DNA from: PFJX01 sp044227325
Lineage (GTDB): Bacteria > Pseudomonadota > Gammaproteobacteria > Burkholderiales > Thiobacillaceae
NCBI GenBank assembly: GCA_044227325.1
Contig: JBGAFI010000012.1
Location: 62,001-126,000 of the forward strand
DNA length: 64,000 nucleotides
Direction of reading: 5' to 3'
The notes beneath the pieces are model-generated. The model saw only the letters and a program-made list of their open reading frames with translations, did not search any database and was not told the origin of the DNA. Every line of letters starts with the position of its first letter. Position 1 is the stretch's first letter. Shown here piece by piece: positions 33,739 to 45,334 of this stretch. A program made the translations under genes and the position numbers.

Positions 33739-34401
33739 CTATGGGGTCGCGTCCCACAGCAGGAATCTGGCCGGCGTGGGGTTATAAGCGTTGCACGGAT
33801 TGTTCAACTGCGGGCAGTTGGACACCAGCATCCACAGGTTCATCTCGGCCCGCAATTCCACGTACTTGCCCGGCGCGGAGACGCCGTCCGCGAAGGTGAG
33901 CTGGCCCGCCTCGGTCACCGGCACGTTCATGAAGAAGTTGATGTTGGGCACCAGGTCGCGCTTGCCCAGGCCGATGTCGGCGTGTTGCAGGGCGGTGAGG
34001 TAATTGTCGCGGCAACTGTGCATGAACTTCTTGCGCAGGGCGTAACGCACCGTGTTGCTCTCGGCGGCGCAGGCGCCCCCCAGGGTGTCGTGGCGGCCGC
34101 AGGTGTCGGCGACGATGGTGAGCATGGGGTTGCCGTCGTCGGTATACAGCACGGAGCCGGTGGTCAGGTAGATGCCCCCCTGGCGCAGGATGGTCTCGGT
34201 GGCGCTGTAGTGCTCGGCGGGGTCGTCCCGGTTGTAGAAGATCACGTCCACGGCCTGGTTGCCTTCCAGGTCGACGATGCGCAGGGTCTGGCCCTTCTCG
34301 ATGGCCAGCAGGTAGGGCTCGCCGGCGGGGACCGTGTGGTCCAGCACGGCGGCGGCGGGGTCCAGGAGGCTTTCCTGGATGCGGATGGCGGTGGCGGTCA
34401 T
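33739..34401 (-). CDS. DUF1989 protein, carboxyguanidine deiminase subunit (urea amidolyase-associated protein 2)
   Basis: This 220-residue DUF1989 protein has LDHTVPAGEPYLLAIEKGQ, DVIFYNRDD and the conserved cysteine region VADTCGRHDTLGGACAAESN, a likely zinc site. It was long labelled urea amidolyase-associated. Work on homologues showed that the two DUF1989 proteins together remove ammonia from carboxyguanidine to give allophanate (CgdA/CgdB). It lies between UAAP1 and the carboxylase. Which subunit name applies here I leave open. Confidence 0.85.
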   Translation of the reverse strand: MTATAIRIQESLLDPAAAVLDHTVPAGEPYLLAIEKGQTLRIVDLEGNQAVDVIFYNRDDPAEHYSATETILRQGGIYLTTGSVLYTDDGNPMLTIVADTCGRHDTLGGACAAESNTVRYALRKKFMHSCRDNYLTALQHADIGLGKRDLVPNINFFMNVPVTEAGQLTFADGVSAPGKYVELRAEMNLWMLVSNCPQLNNPCNAYNPTPARFLLWDATP

Positions 34402-34411
34402 GTCCGTGTCC

Positions 34412-35224
34412 TCAAGCCAGATACAGCATGTCGCTGTTGTGCAGGGCCCGCGCGTTTTCCGGCCGGAAGGCGCGGCAGTAGTCGTCCTTGGGCGCCGGAC
34501 CGGAACGCCAGGCGGCCAGACCCACCTTGCCCGGCGCGTAGTCCGGGTTGGGGTCCAGGGGATGGGGCGCGGCGGAGAAGGCCACCAGCACGTCCATGTC
34601 CATGCGCAGGTCCACGAAATCGCCGGCCTTGGCGTGGCCGGGCGCGAAGCCGAAGCGGCCCTCCTCGTCCACCGCGACCTTGCTGAAGAAGTTCACCGGC
34701 GCCACCAGGTCCCGCTTGGCCAGGCCGTACTTGCCGATCTCGATGAGCAGGCCGTCGCGGCCGGAGCGGTACATGCCGTTGCGGTACTGCTGGTAGGGAT
34801 GCTCGCCGTACTTCTCGCGCATCAGTCGCTTGTCCAGCAACAGCCCGAGCGGGTCGTGCCAGCCCAGCGTGTCGGCGGTGATGGAGGCCAGGGCGCGGCC
34901 CATGTCGCTCATCAGCACATGGCCCTTGCTGTAGTGGGCGGTGTGCTGGGCCTTGAGGGAGTCGGGCATGTTGTAGCGCTCCAGCTTCTCCCGGGACGAG
35001 TACAGCACCAGCGACAGGTTGGCGCCGGCATCCAGGGCGGCGATGCGCAGGCTCACGCCCCGGGGCAGGACGTAGGACCAGTGGCCGCCGCCGGGCACCA
35101 GTTCGGAGAACAACACCTTGTCCTCGGGCAGGTCCGGAGCGAACTCGCGCCAGTGTTCGCTGGCGTCCACCGGGGCGCTTGAGGGCGGATTGTCGAGAGC
35201 GGTTTCGGGATGTTCCATGCTCAT
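34412..35224 (-). CDS. DUF1989 protein, carboxyguanidine deiminase subunit (urea amidolyase-associated protein 1)
   Basis: This 270-residue protein is paralogous to the next gene product: ELVPGGGHWSYVLPRGVSLR, NLSLVLYSSREKLERYNMPD, ITADTLGWHDPLGLLLD. It is the larger UAAP1 type, without the cysteine cluster of its partner. Together they would form the deiminase acting after guanidine carboxylation. The start at 35224 overlaps the regulator's stop as ATGA; MEHPE six bases later is an alternative. Confidence 0.85.
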   Translation of the reverse strand: MSMEHPETALDNPPSSAPVDASEHWREFAPDLPEDKVLFSELVPGGGHWSYVLPRGVSLRIAALDAGANLSLVLYSSREKLERYNMPDSLKAQHTAHYSKGHVLMSDMGRALASITADTLGWHDPLGLLLDKRLMREKYGEHPYQQYRNGMYRSGRDGLLIEIGKYGLAKRDLVAPVNFFSKVAVDEEGRFGFAPGHAKAGDFVDLRMDMDVLVAFSAAPHPLDPNPDYAPGKVGLAAWRSGPAPKDDYCRAFRPENARALHNSDMLYLA

Positions 35225-35670
35225 TCCTTGGATTCGGGATTGGGCGCGTGCAAGGGCGGGATCACCGCCGCCAGCAGTTGCAGGTGCCCGGTGATGACGC
35301 CGCGCAGGGCGATCATTTCGTTGGCGATGGCCTGGAGCTGGCTGGCCGGCCCCTGCACCAGCAGCACTTCCAGCATCTGGTCTTCCGAGAGGTGCACGTG
35401 CAGGGAACTGATGACCTCGGCGATGTGCTGGTACTGGAGGTCGGCCAGCCTGCCCTGCAGACCCCGGGCGGCCCGGTTGTAGAGCAGGGTCAGGGTGCCC
35501 GCCATGACCTCGTCCCCCAGGGCGCGCTTATGCTCGGCGAGCTGGTAGTTCACCATCTCGACGATGCCCTGGGAGCGGCTGCCGTAGCCCCGGCTCGCCA
35601 CCATGCGGTCCAGCTCGTCGAGCAGGTCCGGCGGCAACGAGATGCTGATGCGGCTGACGGGGGTGGACAT
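35221..35670 (-). CDS. NikR-like ribbon-helix-helix regulator with altered metal site
   Basis: This 149-residue protein has an RHH DNA-binding N-terminus (SRISISLPPDLLDELDRMVA) and an ACT-like C-domain (SSLHVHLSEDQMLEVLLVQG). Compared with E. coli NikR, the HVH pair is kept (H91, H93), but the first nickel histidine aligns with Y80 and the cysteine aligns with M99, so the high-affinity nickel site is incomplete. It is the fourth-last kind of gene expected in a nitrogen operon and probably regulates that operon. Ligand unknown. It overlaps the UAAP1 start. Confidence 0.8.
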   Translation of the reverse strand: MSTPVSRISISLPPDLLDELDRMVASRGYGSRSQGIVEMVNYQLAEHKRALGDEVMAGTLTLLYNRAARGLQGRLADLQYQHIAEVISSLHVHLSEDQMLEVLLVQGPASQLQAIANEMIALRGVITGHLQLLAAVIPPLHAPNPESKE

Positions 35671-35706
35671 GGGTTCCTGTTCCTCGGCTCAGAAGTTGTC
35701 CATGCT

Positions 35707-35816
35707 GCGCCCCCCTCTCCCGCAAGCGGGAGAGGGGTTGGGGGAGAAGGAAACGCGGCGTCCGGAAACCGGAAAGCCCCCCCCTCCCCAACCCTCCCCC
35801 GCAAGCAGGGGAGGGA
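35707..35816. repeat. Second pair of inverted palindromic repeats
   Basis: CCCCTCTCCCGCAAGCGGGA with its GGTTGGGGGAGAAGG tail (35708-35746) faces CCCTCCCCAACCCTCCCCC GCAAGCAGGGGAGGG (35777-35815). It fills the 195-bp gap between the glutamine synthetase-like and NikR-like genes. Confidence 0.75.
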
Positions 35817-35865
35817 GCAAAACCAGGGCTGGTGTCATGTTGAGTTCGCGCATGGTCGGACGTGG

Positions 35866-37227
35866 TCAGAACATGTAGCTGTAACGTTCCACTTCCCACT
35901 TCGAGACCGACAGGTGGTAGGCCTCCCACTCCTCGGTCTTGTAGCGGATGAACTCGTCGCGCAGTTCCTTGCCCAGGGTGGCTTCCACCAGCGGATCGGC
36001 GGCGAAGGCGGCGACCGCCTCCTGCAAGGTCTGCGGCAGGAACTCGATGCCCCGGTCGCGCCGCTCCATGTCGCTGATGGCGTACAGGTTGTCCTCGTTG
36101 GGGGCGCCCGGGTCCAGGCCCTCGCGGATGCCTTCCAGGCCGGCGGCCAGCACCAGGGTGGCGGCGAGATAGGGGTTCACCGCGCCGTCCGCGTTGCGGG
36201 ATTCGCAGCGGCCGCCGCCGGCGGGAATGCGGACCGAGTTGGTGCGGTTGTTGGAGCCCCAGGAGTTGAACACCGGCGCCCACGAGAAGTAGCTCATGGC
36301 GCCGCGCCGAACCAGGCGCTTGTAGCTGTTCACCGTCGGCGCGAACACGGCGCACAGGGCGCGGCCGTGCTTGAGGATGCCGGCGATGAAGCTGTAGCCC
36401 AGCTTGGTCAGGCCAATGCCGTGGGGGTCGTCCTTGGGATCGCAGGCGAACAGGTTGCCGCCCGTCGCCAGGTCGTACAGGGACATGTTGAAGTGGGCGC
36501 CGTTGCCGGTCTTGTCGGCGAAGGGCTTGGGCATCATGGTGGCGAGCAGGCCTTCCTCCTTGGCGTAGTGCTTGGCCATGAAGCGGAAGAAGGTGAGGCG
36601 GTCGCAGGTGGTGAGGGCGTCGGCGTAGTTGAAGTCGAACTCGAACTGGCCGTTGGCGTCCTCGTGGTCGAAGGAATACAGGTCCCAGCCCAGGTCGTTG
36701 ATGGCGGTGGCCACCTTGTCCAGCCAGGAGAAGTTGTCGACGAAGCCGCGCACGTCGTAGCAGGGCTTGGTCAGCTTGTCGTCGGCCACCGGCACCGATA
36801 GCGCGCCGTCCGCGCCCTGCTTCAACAGGAAGATTTCGCACTCGATGCCCAGGTTCATGCCGTAGCCGAGCTTGGCGGCCTCGGCGAGCTGGTTCTTCAG
36901 GGCGACGCGGGTGTTCAGCGGGTAAGGCTTGCCCTGGAAATGGTTGTCGGCGGGAATCCAGGCGATCTTCGGTTCCCAGGGCAACTGGATGGCCCGGTCC
37001 ATGTCCGGCACCGAGGTCAGCTCGTCGTCGTTGGGCGCCTGGCCGAGGCCGTCCAGGGCGTAGCCGGTGTAGCGTTCCGAGCCTTTCGCCATGTGGCCCA
37101 GGTGGGCGATGGGCACCACCTTGGCCTTGGGCACGCCGTGGATGTCCACGTAGGCGCCGATACAGTATTTGACGCCCTTGTCGGTGAGTTCCTGCTTCAA
37201 GCGGGCGATGTCTTCGTTCGAGTCCAT
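35866..37227 (-). CDS. Glutamine synthetase-like enzyme (GlnT type)
   Basis: This 453-residue enzyme has the glutamine synthetase domains in order: beta-grasp (YCIGAYVDIHGVPKAKVV), catalytic barrel with GIECEIFLL, DLYSFDHEDANGQFEFDF and the KTGNGAHFNMSLYD ATP/metal loop, then NRTNSVRIPAGGGRCESRNAD. It belongs to the short GlnT-like group, some of whose members join glutamate to amines such as methylamine. In this operon it would capture released ammonia or an amine. I chose the ATG at 37227 (MDSNED) because AAGGA precedes it; 37248 is upstream and weaker. Confidence 0.85.
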   Translation of the reverse strand: MDSNEDIARLKQELTDKGVKYCIGAYVDIHGVPKAKVVPIAHLGHMAKGSERYTGYALDGLGQAPNDDELTSVPDMDRAIQLPWEPKIAWIPADNHFQGKPYPLNTRVALKNQLAEAAKLGYGMNLGIECEIFLLKQGADGALSVPVADDKLTKPCYDVRGFVDNFSWLDKVATAINDLGWDLYSFDHEDANGQFEFDFNYADALTTCDRLTFFRFMAKHYAKEEGLLATMMPKPFADKTGNGAHFNMSLYDLATGGNLFACDPKDDPHGIGLTKLGYSFIAGILKHGRALCAVFAPTVNSYKRLVRRGAMSYFSWAPVFNSWGSNNRTNSVRIPAGGGRCESRNADGAVNPYLAATLVLAAGLEGIREGLDPGAPNEDNLYAISDMERRDRGIEFLPQTLQEAVAAFAADPLVEATLGKELRDEFIRYKTEEWEAYHLSVSKWEVERYSYMF

Positions 37228-37261
37228 GTTGCGTCCTTGTCGAGTCATGGGCGGGGTGGCG

Positions 37262-38028
37262 TCAGGCGCCGTCCCCGAAATAGGAGAAATCCAGGGGCGG
37301 GGTTTCGCCGCAACCCTTTTCGATCAGGGCGGCCAGGTCCGCGACCAGCCAGGCGAACCACTGTTCGCCCTTCTCCGGCGTGGCGAGGCTGGGCGCGCCG
37401 GTGACGCCGTTCAGGCTGGTGCGGTTGACCGGGTGGGCGAACACACAGCCGCAGGTGCGGTCCGGGTCGTCCGCCTCGGCCAGCTTGTCCGGGCGCACGC
37501 CCTCCGGGGCGATGGCCAGCATGAGGGAGGTCTCGGCGTCGTTGGCGTGCCAGTCGGCGGCGTCGGCGAAGTGGAACTCTCGCACTCGTTCGCTGATGGT
37601 GGCGGTGTTGATGACCGCCACCATCAGGTCGTCGTGCTCGGCGCGCAGCATCTCCAGGGCGCAGCGCAGCGGCGCGGCGTTGGTGACGTGGGCGTTGACG
37701 ATGAACAGGCGGCGGATGCCGCTGTGGTAGGCCCAGTCGCCGAGTTCCTTGACCACTTGGATCAGTGTCGTCGGTTGCAGGGCCAGGGTGCCGGGCCAGC
37801 GCCGGCTGTGGCCCAGGGAGCAGCCGTAGGGCAGCGTGGGCAGCATGGGCACGCCGGTCCGTTCGGCGACGGCGGCGCACAGTTTCTCGGCGATGACGAA
37901 GTCGACGCCGGTGCCCAGGTGGGGGCCGTGCTGCTCGGTGGCGCCCACCGGCAGGATCGCGGCGTGGCCGCACTTTTCCAGCACGGCGGGGATTTCGGAC
38001 CAGGTGAGATTCGCCCAAAGCATCGCCA

Positions 38029-38029
<1 letters not shown>
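37262..38029 (-). CDS. Creatininase-family amidohydrolase
   Basis: This 255-residue protein has the creatininase/formamide hydrolase fold with metal motif GATEQHGPHLGTGVDF (E32, H34, D43) and a second motif VNAHVTN (H114), where creatininase has a glutamate two residues after the histidine. A further HANDAETS lies at 161-168. The family opens cyclic amides or hydrolyses formamide-like bonds. In this operon it may process a guanidino compound before carboxylation. Start and upstream stop overlap by one base (TGATG). Substrate unknown. Confidence 0.82.
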
Positions 38030-38942
<913 letters not shown>

Positions 38943-38946
<4 letters not shown>

Positions 38947-39917
38947 CTCCGATCCTGGCTGCGGTCCCAGGGGAATAGACGCTTGCCCAGCCGGGCCAGG
39001 ATCAGATCGGTGCCGAAGCCGATGATGCCGATGATCATGATGGCGGCGTAGACATTGTCGAAATGCTGGTAGCGCGCCTGCTGGGTGATGTAGAAGGTGA
39101 TGCCGGAACTGGTGCCGATCAGTTCGGCGACGATCAGGTAGGTCCAGGCCCAGCCCAGCAGGATGCGCTGGTCACGGTACAGGTCGGGCAGAATGCCGGG
39201 CACCACCACCTTGGTCAGCAGCTTCACGCCCTTGGTGCCCAGGGTGCGGGCGGCCTCGATGATGGTGGCCTCCAGCTTGCGCGTGGTGTTGGCGATGATG
39301 AGCACCTGCTGGAACAGGGTGCCGATGACGATGATGGCGATCTTCGGGCCGTCGTAGATGCCCAGGATGGCCACCGCCAGGGCGCCGAAGGCGGGCGCCG
39401 GCAGATAGCGGAAGAATTCGATGAAGGGCTCGGACAGCCGGCCCATGGTGCCATAGGTGCCGGCCAGGATGCCCAGGGGCACGCCGACGATGGAGGAGAG
39501 CACGAAGCCCCAGAAGATGATCTGGATGCTGTGCCACAGGCTTTCGTGCAGCCAGGGCGCGTCCTTCTGAACCGGTTGCTTGGCGAAGCCGGTGTAGAAC
39601 GCCTTCGCCACTTCGTGGGGCGCCGGCAGATAGATGGGGTTGGCCGGAATGCCGGCGGGCAAGGCCAGATTCTGTTCCCGCGTGTAGGCGGCCTCGTCCG
39701 CGAACTGGGCCTTGTCCACCAGCATGCCGACCTGGAAATAGTCGACGCCGCCCGGATCGGTGATCTTCACCTTGGGATGCCAGATGAAGGGGACGTAGCT
39801 CACCAGGCACCAGACCAGCAACGGCAGCAGGAACGAGCCCATGGTCGTGCCGACTTCCAGCAGGGTGCGCTTGCGCGCGTCGCCGCCCCGGGGGCCGCCG
39901 AACCATTTGGACATCAT
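38943..39917 (-). CDS. ABC transporter permease
   Basis: This 324-residue inner-membrane permease has a first membrane segment at about 20-45, a long periplasmic loop of about 80 residues (HPKVKITDPGGVDYFQVGML onward), then five segments with the EAA loop EAARTLGTKGVKLLTKVVVP. The periplasmic insert is longer than in SsuC and typical of the urea/guanidine-associated group. I chose ATG 39917 because GGAG lies 9 nt upstream; a start at 39914 is equally possible. Confidence 0.9.
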
Positions 39918-39953
39918 GCCCGTCTCCGCTCCGTTCCGGTCTGATCGCAAAAC

Positions 39954-40952
39954 TTACTTGGCGTTGGTGAATGACGCGTCCAGGTAGCTGTCCAGGTCCT
40001 GGGGCTTCTTGTAGACGTCGTTGGCCACGTTGAACTCGTCGGCGATCTTGGAGGAGCCGTACAGGGTCTTGAAGCCCTCGCCCTTCACGTAGATCTTCCT
40101 GGCGTCGGCCAGGCTCAGCAGCTTGGTGCCTTTGAGCAGCGGCAGATAGGTCTCGGGAGACACGCCCACGCGGGCGGCCATGATCTTCACGGCGTCCGGC
40201 TGGGTCTTGGGGTCGTTGATGTACTTCACCACCTTGTCCCACACCTTCACCACCTTGATCCATTCGGCCTTGCGCTGTTTCGCGCTGGCGGGATTCACGG
40301 CCAGCACGTCGTAGATCAGGCCGGGTTCGTCGGCGGAGGTGTAGATGGGCCGGGCACCGGGCACGGACTTCATGGCCTGGCCGGAGATGGGCTGCCAGGC
40401 GCCGACGGCGGCGACGTCGCCGGAGGCCAGCATCTGGGGCATCTCGTTGGTCTTGGCGTTGACCAGGGTGACGTCGGATTCCTTCATGCCCGCCTTCTTC
40501 AGGCCGTTGAGCAGCAACAGGTGCTCGACGAAGCCCATCTCCACCGCCACCTTCTTGCCTTTCAGGGCCTTGACGGAACGCACGCCGGGCTTGCCGATGA
40601 TCATATCGTTGCCGTTGGAATAGTCGGTGAGCATGACCATCACGCTCTTGCCGCCCGCCGCGCCGGTGACCAGGGCATCGCCGTTGGTCATGGTGACCGC
40701 GTCGATCTTGCCGGCGGAGAAGGCGTCCATGGAGGCCGAGTAGTCGAACCACTCGAAGCTGACAGGCACGCCCGCCTCCTTGAACCAGCCCTTGTCGATG
40801 GCCACCTGCCAGGCCACCCAGCCCGGCCAGTCGCTGTAGCCGATTTTCAGGGGCGCGGCCGCCTGGGCGGAAACCGCGAGGGCGGCGGCGACGGGAAACG
40901 CCAGACGGGTGAGCCAATGCTTGAACGAGGAACCGAAACGCTTGCGAACCAT
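39954..40952 (-). CDS. ABC transporter substrate-binding protein
   Basis: This 332-residue periplasmic protein has a signal peptide (KHWLTRLAFPVAAALAVSAQ, cleavage after AQA) and an SsuA/NrtA-like fold beginning PLKIGYSDWPGWVAWQVAID. The aromatic/acidic FEWFDYSASMDAF loop could bind a cation such as guanidinium. AAGGAG lies 8 nt before the ATG. It is the first gene of a ten-gene operon that starts at a sigma-54 promoter at 41016-41031. Confidence 0.88.
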   Translation of the reverse strand: MVRKRFGSSFKHWLTRLAFPVAAALAVSAQAAAPLKIGYSDWPGWVAWQVAIDKGWFKEAGVPVSFEWFDYSASMDAFSAGKIDAVTMTNGDALVTGAAGGKSVMVMLTDYSNGNDMIIGKPGVRSVKALKGKKVAVEMGFVEHLLLLNGLKKAGMKESDVTLVNAKTNEMPQMLASGDVAAVGAWQPISGQAMKSVPGARPIYTSADEPGLIYDVLAVNPASAKQRKAEWIKVVKVWDKVVKYINDPKTQPDAVKIMAARVGVSPETYLPLLKGTKLLSLADARKIYVKGEGFKTLYGSSKIADEFNVANDVYKKPQDLDSYLDASFTNAK

Positions 40953-40981
40953 GGTGTACTCCTTTGCGCGGTGGATATTAC

Positions 40982-41006
40982 CGGAATGAATATTCGTAAT
41001 ATTCCG
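40982..41006. promoter_or_regulatory. Palindromic operator in the leader of the guanidine operon
   Basis: CGGAAT (40982-40987) and ATTCCG (41001-41006) flank GAATATTCGTAATATTC (40988-41004), itself a palindrome with a 3-nt centre. It lies just downstream of the sigma-54 promoter, where a repressor such as the NikR-like protein would block transcription. Confidence 0.5.
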
Positions 41007-41015
41007 CCAAGGAAA

Positions 41016-41031
41016 AGCACTAAGCGTGCCA
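41016..41031 (-). promoter_or_regulatory. Sigma-54 promoter of the guanidine/urea operon
   Basis: On the minus strand TGGCACGCTTAGTGCT differs from TGGCACG-N4-TTGCW at a single position. The transcript would start near 41005, 53 nt before the binding-protein gene. No guanidine riboswitch fold was recognised in the leader. Confidence 0.8.
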
Positions 41032-41166
41032 CACCAAACGAATCACGTTATCACCATGTTTTTATTGGAATGTTCCTCTTTTTCACGCAAGCGCGACGGG
41101 TCGGGACGAGGCCTCGAATGCCACTTTCCAGTGCGTGAAGCACCATCCTGTCGCCTGCATGGCGGA

Positions 41167-41202
41167 TTTCAAGGGCGCTTTTTTCCCGGACCGCCCTTGA
41201 AA
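41167..41202 (+). promoter_or_regulatory. Inverted repeat overlapping the heat-shock -35 region of groES
   Basis: TTTCAAGGGCG (41167-41177) and CGCCCTTGAAA (41192-41202) are perfect 11-bp arms with a 14-bp spacer. The right arm contains CTTGAAA, the sigma-32 -35 motif, with a CCCTACCAT-type -10 further on. It is not part of CIRCE. Confidence 0.5.
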
Positions 41203-41224
41203 TAGCCTCCCCTCGTCCCTACCA

Positions 41225-41251
41225 TTAGCACTCGCTGGAGACGAGTGCTAA
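41225..41251. promoter_or_regulatory. CIRCE element (HrcA operator)
   Basis: TTAGCACTC (41225-41233), a 9-bp spacer and GAGTGCTAA (41243-41251) match the CIRCE consensus perfectly. HrcA represses groESL through it. Confidence 0.95.
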
Positions 41252-41318
41252 TCATGGGATTGGAAAACCGTCTCCCAACGACCCCGTTTCACCACGAATT
41301 CCCGTTAGGAGGAAAGCA

Positions 41319-41609
41319 ATGAAAATTCGTCCGTTACATGATCGCGTCATCGTCAAGCGCATGGAAGAAGAGCGCAAAACCGCTTCCGGCATCGTCATCC
41401 CCGACTCCGCCGCCGAAAAACCCGACCAGGGCGAAATCATCGCCGTGGGCGGCGGCAAGCGTGACGACAACGGCAAGCTGATCGCCCTGGACGTCAAGGT
41501 CGGCGACCGTGTGCTGTTCGGCAAGTACGCTGGCCAGACCGTCAAGGTCGAAGGCGAAGAACTCCTCGTGATGCGCGAGGAAGACATCATGGGCGTCGTC
41601 GAAAAGTAA
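41319..41609 (+). CDS. groES: Co-chaperonin GroES
   Basis: This 96-residue GroES starts MKIRPLHDRVIVKRMEEERK, has the mobile loop ERKTASGIVIPDSAAEKPDQ and ends EEDIMGVVEK. It caps the GroEL ring during protein folding in the cytoplasm. AGGAGG precedes the ATG. It is controlled by CIRCE and probably by sigma-32, and is followed by groEL after 127 bp. Confidence 0.97.
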   Translation: MKIRPLHDRVIVKRMEEERKTASGIVIPDSAAEKPDQGEIIAVGGGKRDDNGKLIALDVKVGDRVLFGKYAGQTVKVEGEELLVMREEDIMGVVEK

Positions 41610-41736
41610 TTTTCCCGCAGGAAAAATTCTTTCAGTGCGGGCCCATATCCGCTCCCGTATCCGCACGGCGGATGTGACTCCGGAACTGAAGGCAATTCCT
41701 CCCACGACCCCGACAACTGATTCAGGAGATTAAACA

Positions 41737-43392
<1,656 letters not shown>

Positions 43393-43437
43393 TCCATCCC
43401 GGCCTGCCCGGGGTTCGCGCCCCGGCCCGCGCAGAAC

Positions 43438-43464
43438 AAACCCCGCTTCGGCGGGGTTTTTCTT
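43438..43464 (+). terminator. Rho-independent terminator of groESL
   Basis: AAACCCCGC-TTCG-GCGGGGTTT has a perfect 9-bp stem and a TTCG loop and runs into TTTTCTTT. Confidence 0.92.
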
Positions 43465-43546
43465 TGCCCCATCCGCATGCCGGCCGTCACCCGGTTTGCG
43501 CCGCGCGCCGACCCGAAGTACCAGCACTGATTTCAGGGGGTACCGT

Positions 43547-43552
43547 TATAAT
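43547..43552 (+). promoter_or_regulatory. -10 box upstream of argS
   Basis: A perfect TATAAT lies 24 bp before the argS start codon. The -35 region is weak. Confidence 0.45.
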
Positions 43553-43576
43553 CCCCGTGAATACGAGGTTCACGCC

Positions 43577-45313
43577 ATGACCAGTCCTTTCTCCCCCAAA
43601 GACCATCTCACCGACCTGTTCCGCCAAGCCATCGCCCAGTTTCCCCAGGCGCTGGACATTCCCCTTGAACTGGAGCGCCCCAAGCAGAGCAGCCACGGCG
43701 ACTACGCCTGCAACGCGGCCATGCAACTGGCCAAGACCCTGAAGCGCAATCCGCGGGAAGTGGCCCAGTCCATCCTGGCGTCCCTGCCCGCTTCCGAATG
43801 GGTCGAGAAGTGCGAGATCGCCGGTCCCGGCTTCATCAACGTTTTCCTGAAGCCCGCCGCCTGGCAGCGCATCGCCCGGGATGTGCTCGCCGTGGGCGCG
43901 GACTATGGGCGCGGCCGCTTGGGACGCGGCGAAAAGGTGCAGATCGAATTCGTGTCCGCCAACCCCACCGGCCCCCTGCATGTGGGCCATGGCCGCGGCG
44001 CCGCCTTCGGCGCGAGCCTGGCCAACGTGCTGAGCCACGCCGGCTACGAGGTCTACCGGGAGTATTACGTCAACGACGCCGGCCGGCAGATGGACATCCT
44101 CGCCCTCTCCACCTGGCTGCGTTATCTGGCCCTGTGCGAAGAATTCGTGGCATTTCCCGGCAACGCCTACCAGGGCGGCTACGTGGGCGCCATGGCGGAC
44201 AGCATCTATGCCCTGCACGGCGACCGCTACAAGCGCGCCGCCACCGAGGTCACCGCCGGCGCGCCGGATGCGGCCGCCGACCCGGAAGGCCATCTCGACG
44301 CGCTCATCGCCAACGCGAAACGCCTGCTCGGCGCCGACTACGCCTATGTCCACGGCCACGCGCTGGAGGAACAACTGGGCGACGGCCGCAACGACCTGAC
44401 CGAGTTCGGCGTGAGCTTCGACAAGTGGTTCTCCGAGAAAACGCTGCACGAGTCCGGCCTCATCGACCGGGCCGTCGCGCAACTCAGGGAGCATGGCCAC
44501 CTGTACGAACAGGACGGCGCCCTCTGGTTCCGCTCCACCACCTTCGGCGACGAGAAGGATCGGGTGGTCAAGCGCGACAACGGCATCTACACCTACTTCG
44601 CCGCCGACATCGCCTACCATTTGAACAAGTTCGAACGGGGCTTCCAACGCGTCATCGATGTCTGGGGCGCCGATCACCACGGCTACATCCCCCGTGTGAA
44701 GGGCGCGCTGGCCGCCGCCGGCGTCGATCCGGAGCGCCTCACCGTGGCCCTGGTCCAGTTCGCCGTGCTCTACCGCAACGGCCAGAAGGCCTCCATGTCC
44801 ACCCGGTCGGGCGAGTACGTTACCCTGCGCGACCTGCGCGCCGAGGTGGGCAACGACGCGGCTCGCTTCTTCTATGTGCTGCGCAAGTCCGACCAGCATC
44901 TGGATTTCGACCTGGATCTGGCCAAGTCCCAGAGCAACGACAACCCGGTCTACTACATCCAGTACGCCCACGCCCGCGTGTGCAGCGTGCTCAACACCTG
45001 GGGCGGCGCGGAATCCGACCTGCCGGAAGCCGACGGACGGCACTTGGTCCATCCCCAGGAACTGGCCCTGCTGCGGCGCATCGCCGAATTCCCGGAGACC
45101 GTCGCCAACGCGGCGCGCGATCTGGCGCCCCATCTGGTCGCCTACTACCTCAAGGATCTGGCCGCCGATTTGCACGGGCTCTACGTCGCCTGCCAGTTCC
45201 TGGTGGACGACGACGAACTGAAGCGGGCGCGCCTGTCCCTGATCGCCGCGACCCGCCAGGTCTTGCGCACTGGCCTCGCCCTGCTGGGCGTGTCCGCCCC
45301 GGAAAAGATGTAG
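43577..45313 (+). CDS. argS: Arginyl-tRNA synthetase
   Basis: This 578-residue class I synthetase has an N-terminal Add1 domain (about 1-105), the HIGH motif as HVGHGRGAAFG preceded by SANPTGPL, the KMSK-like loop KASMSTRSGEYV and a C-terminal anticodon-binding DALR domain (YYIQYAHARVCSVL). It charges tRNA-Arg. The ATG at 43577 is preceded by GAGG and gives the family N-terminus (SPFSPKDHLTDLFRQAI). Confidence 0.97.
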   Translation: MTSPFSPKDHLTDLFRQAIAQFPQALDIPLELERPKQSSHGDYACNAAMQLAKTLKRNPREVAQSILASLPASEWVEKCEIAGPGFINVFLKPAAWQRIARDVLAVGADYGRGRLGRGEKVQIEFVSANPTGPLHVGHGRGAAFGASLANVLSHAGYEVYREYYVNDAGRQMDILALSTWLRYLALCEEFVAFPGNAYQGGYVGAMADSIYALHGDRYKRAATEVTAGAPDAAADPEGHLDALIANAKRLLGADYAYVHGHALEEQLGDGRNDLTEFGVSFDKWFSEKTLHESGLIDRAVAQLREHGHLYEQDGALWFRSTTFGDEKDRVVKRDNGIYTYFAADIAYHLNKFERGFQRVIDVWGADHHGYIPRVKGALAAAGVDPERLTVALVQFAVLYRNGQKASMSTRSGEYVTLRDLRAEVGNDAARFFYVLRKSDQHLDFDLDLAKSQSNDNPVYYIQYAHARVCSVLNTWGGAESDLPEADGRHLVHPQELALLRRIAEFPETVANAARDLAPHLVAYYLKDLAADLHGLYVACQFLVDDDELKRARLSLIAATRQVLRTGLALLGVSAPEKM

Positions 45314-45334
45314 TCCGAGACGAAAACGCGAGGC

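Noticed and set aside
40953..41060. A guanidine riboswitch in the leader of the guanidine operon
   Set aside because: I see no ykkC or mini-ykkC consensus. The one ACG-loop hairpin (40988-41004) has a 3-base loop and no second partner hairpin. A covariance search would settle it.
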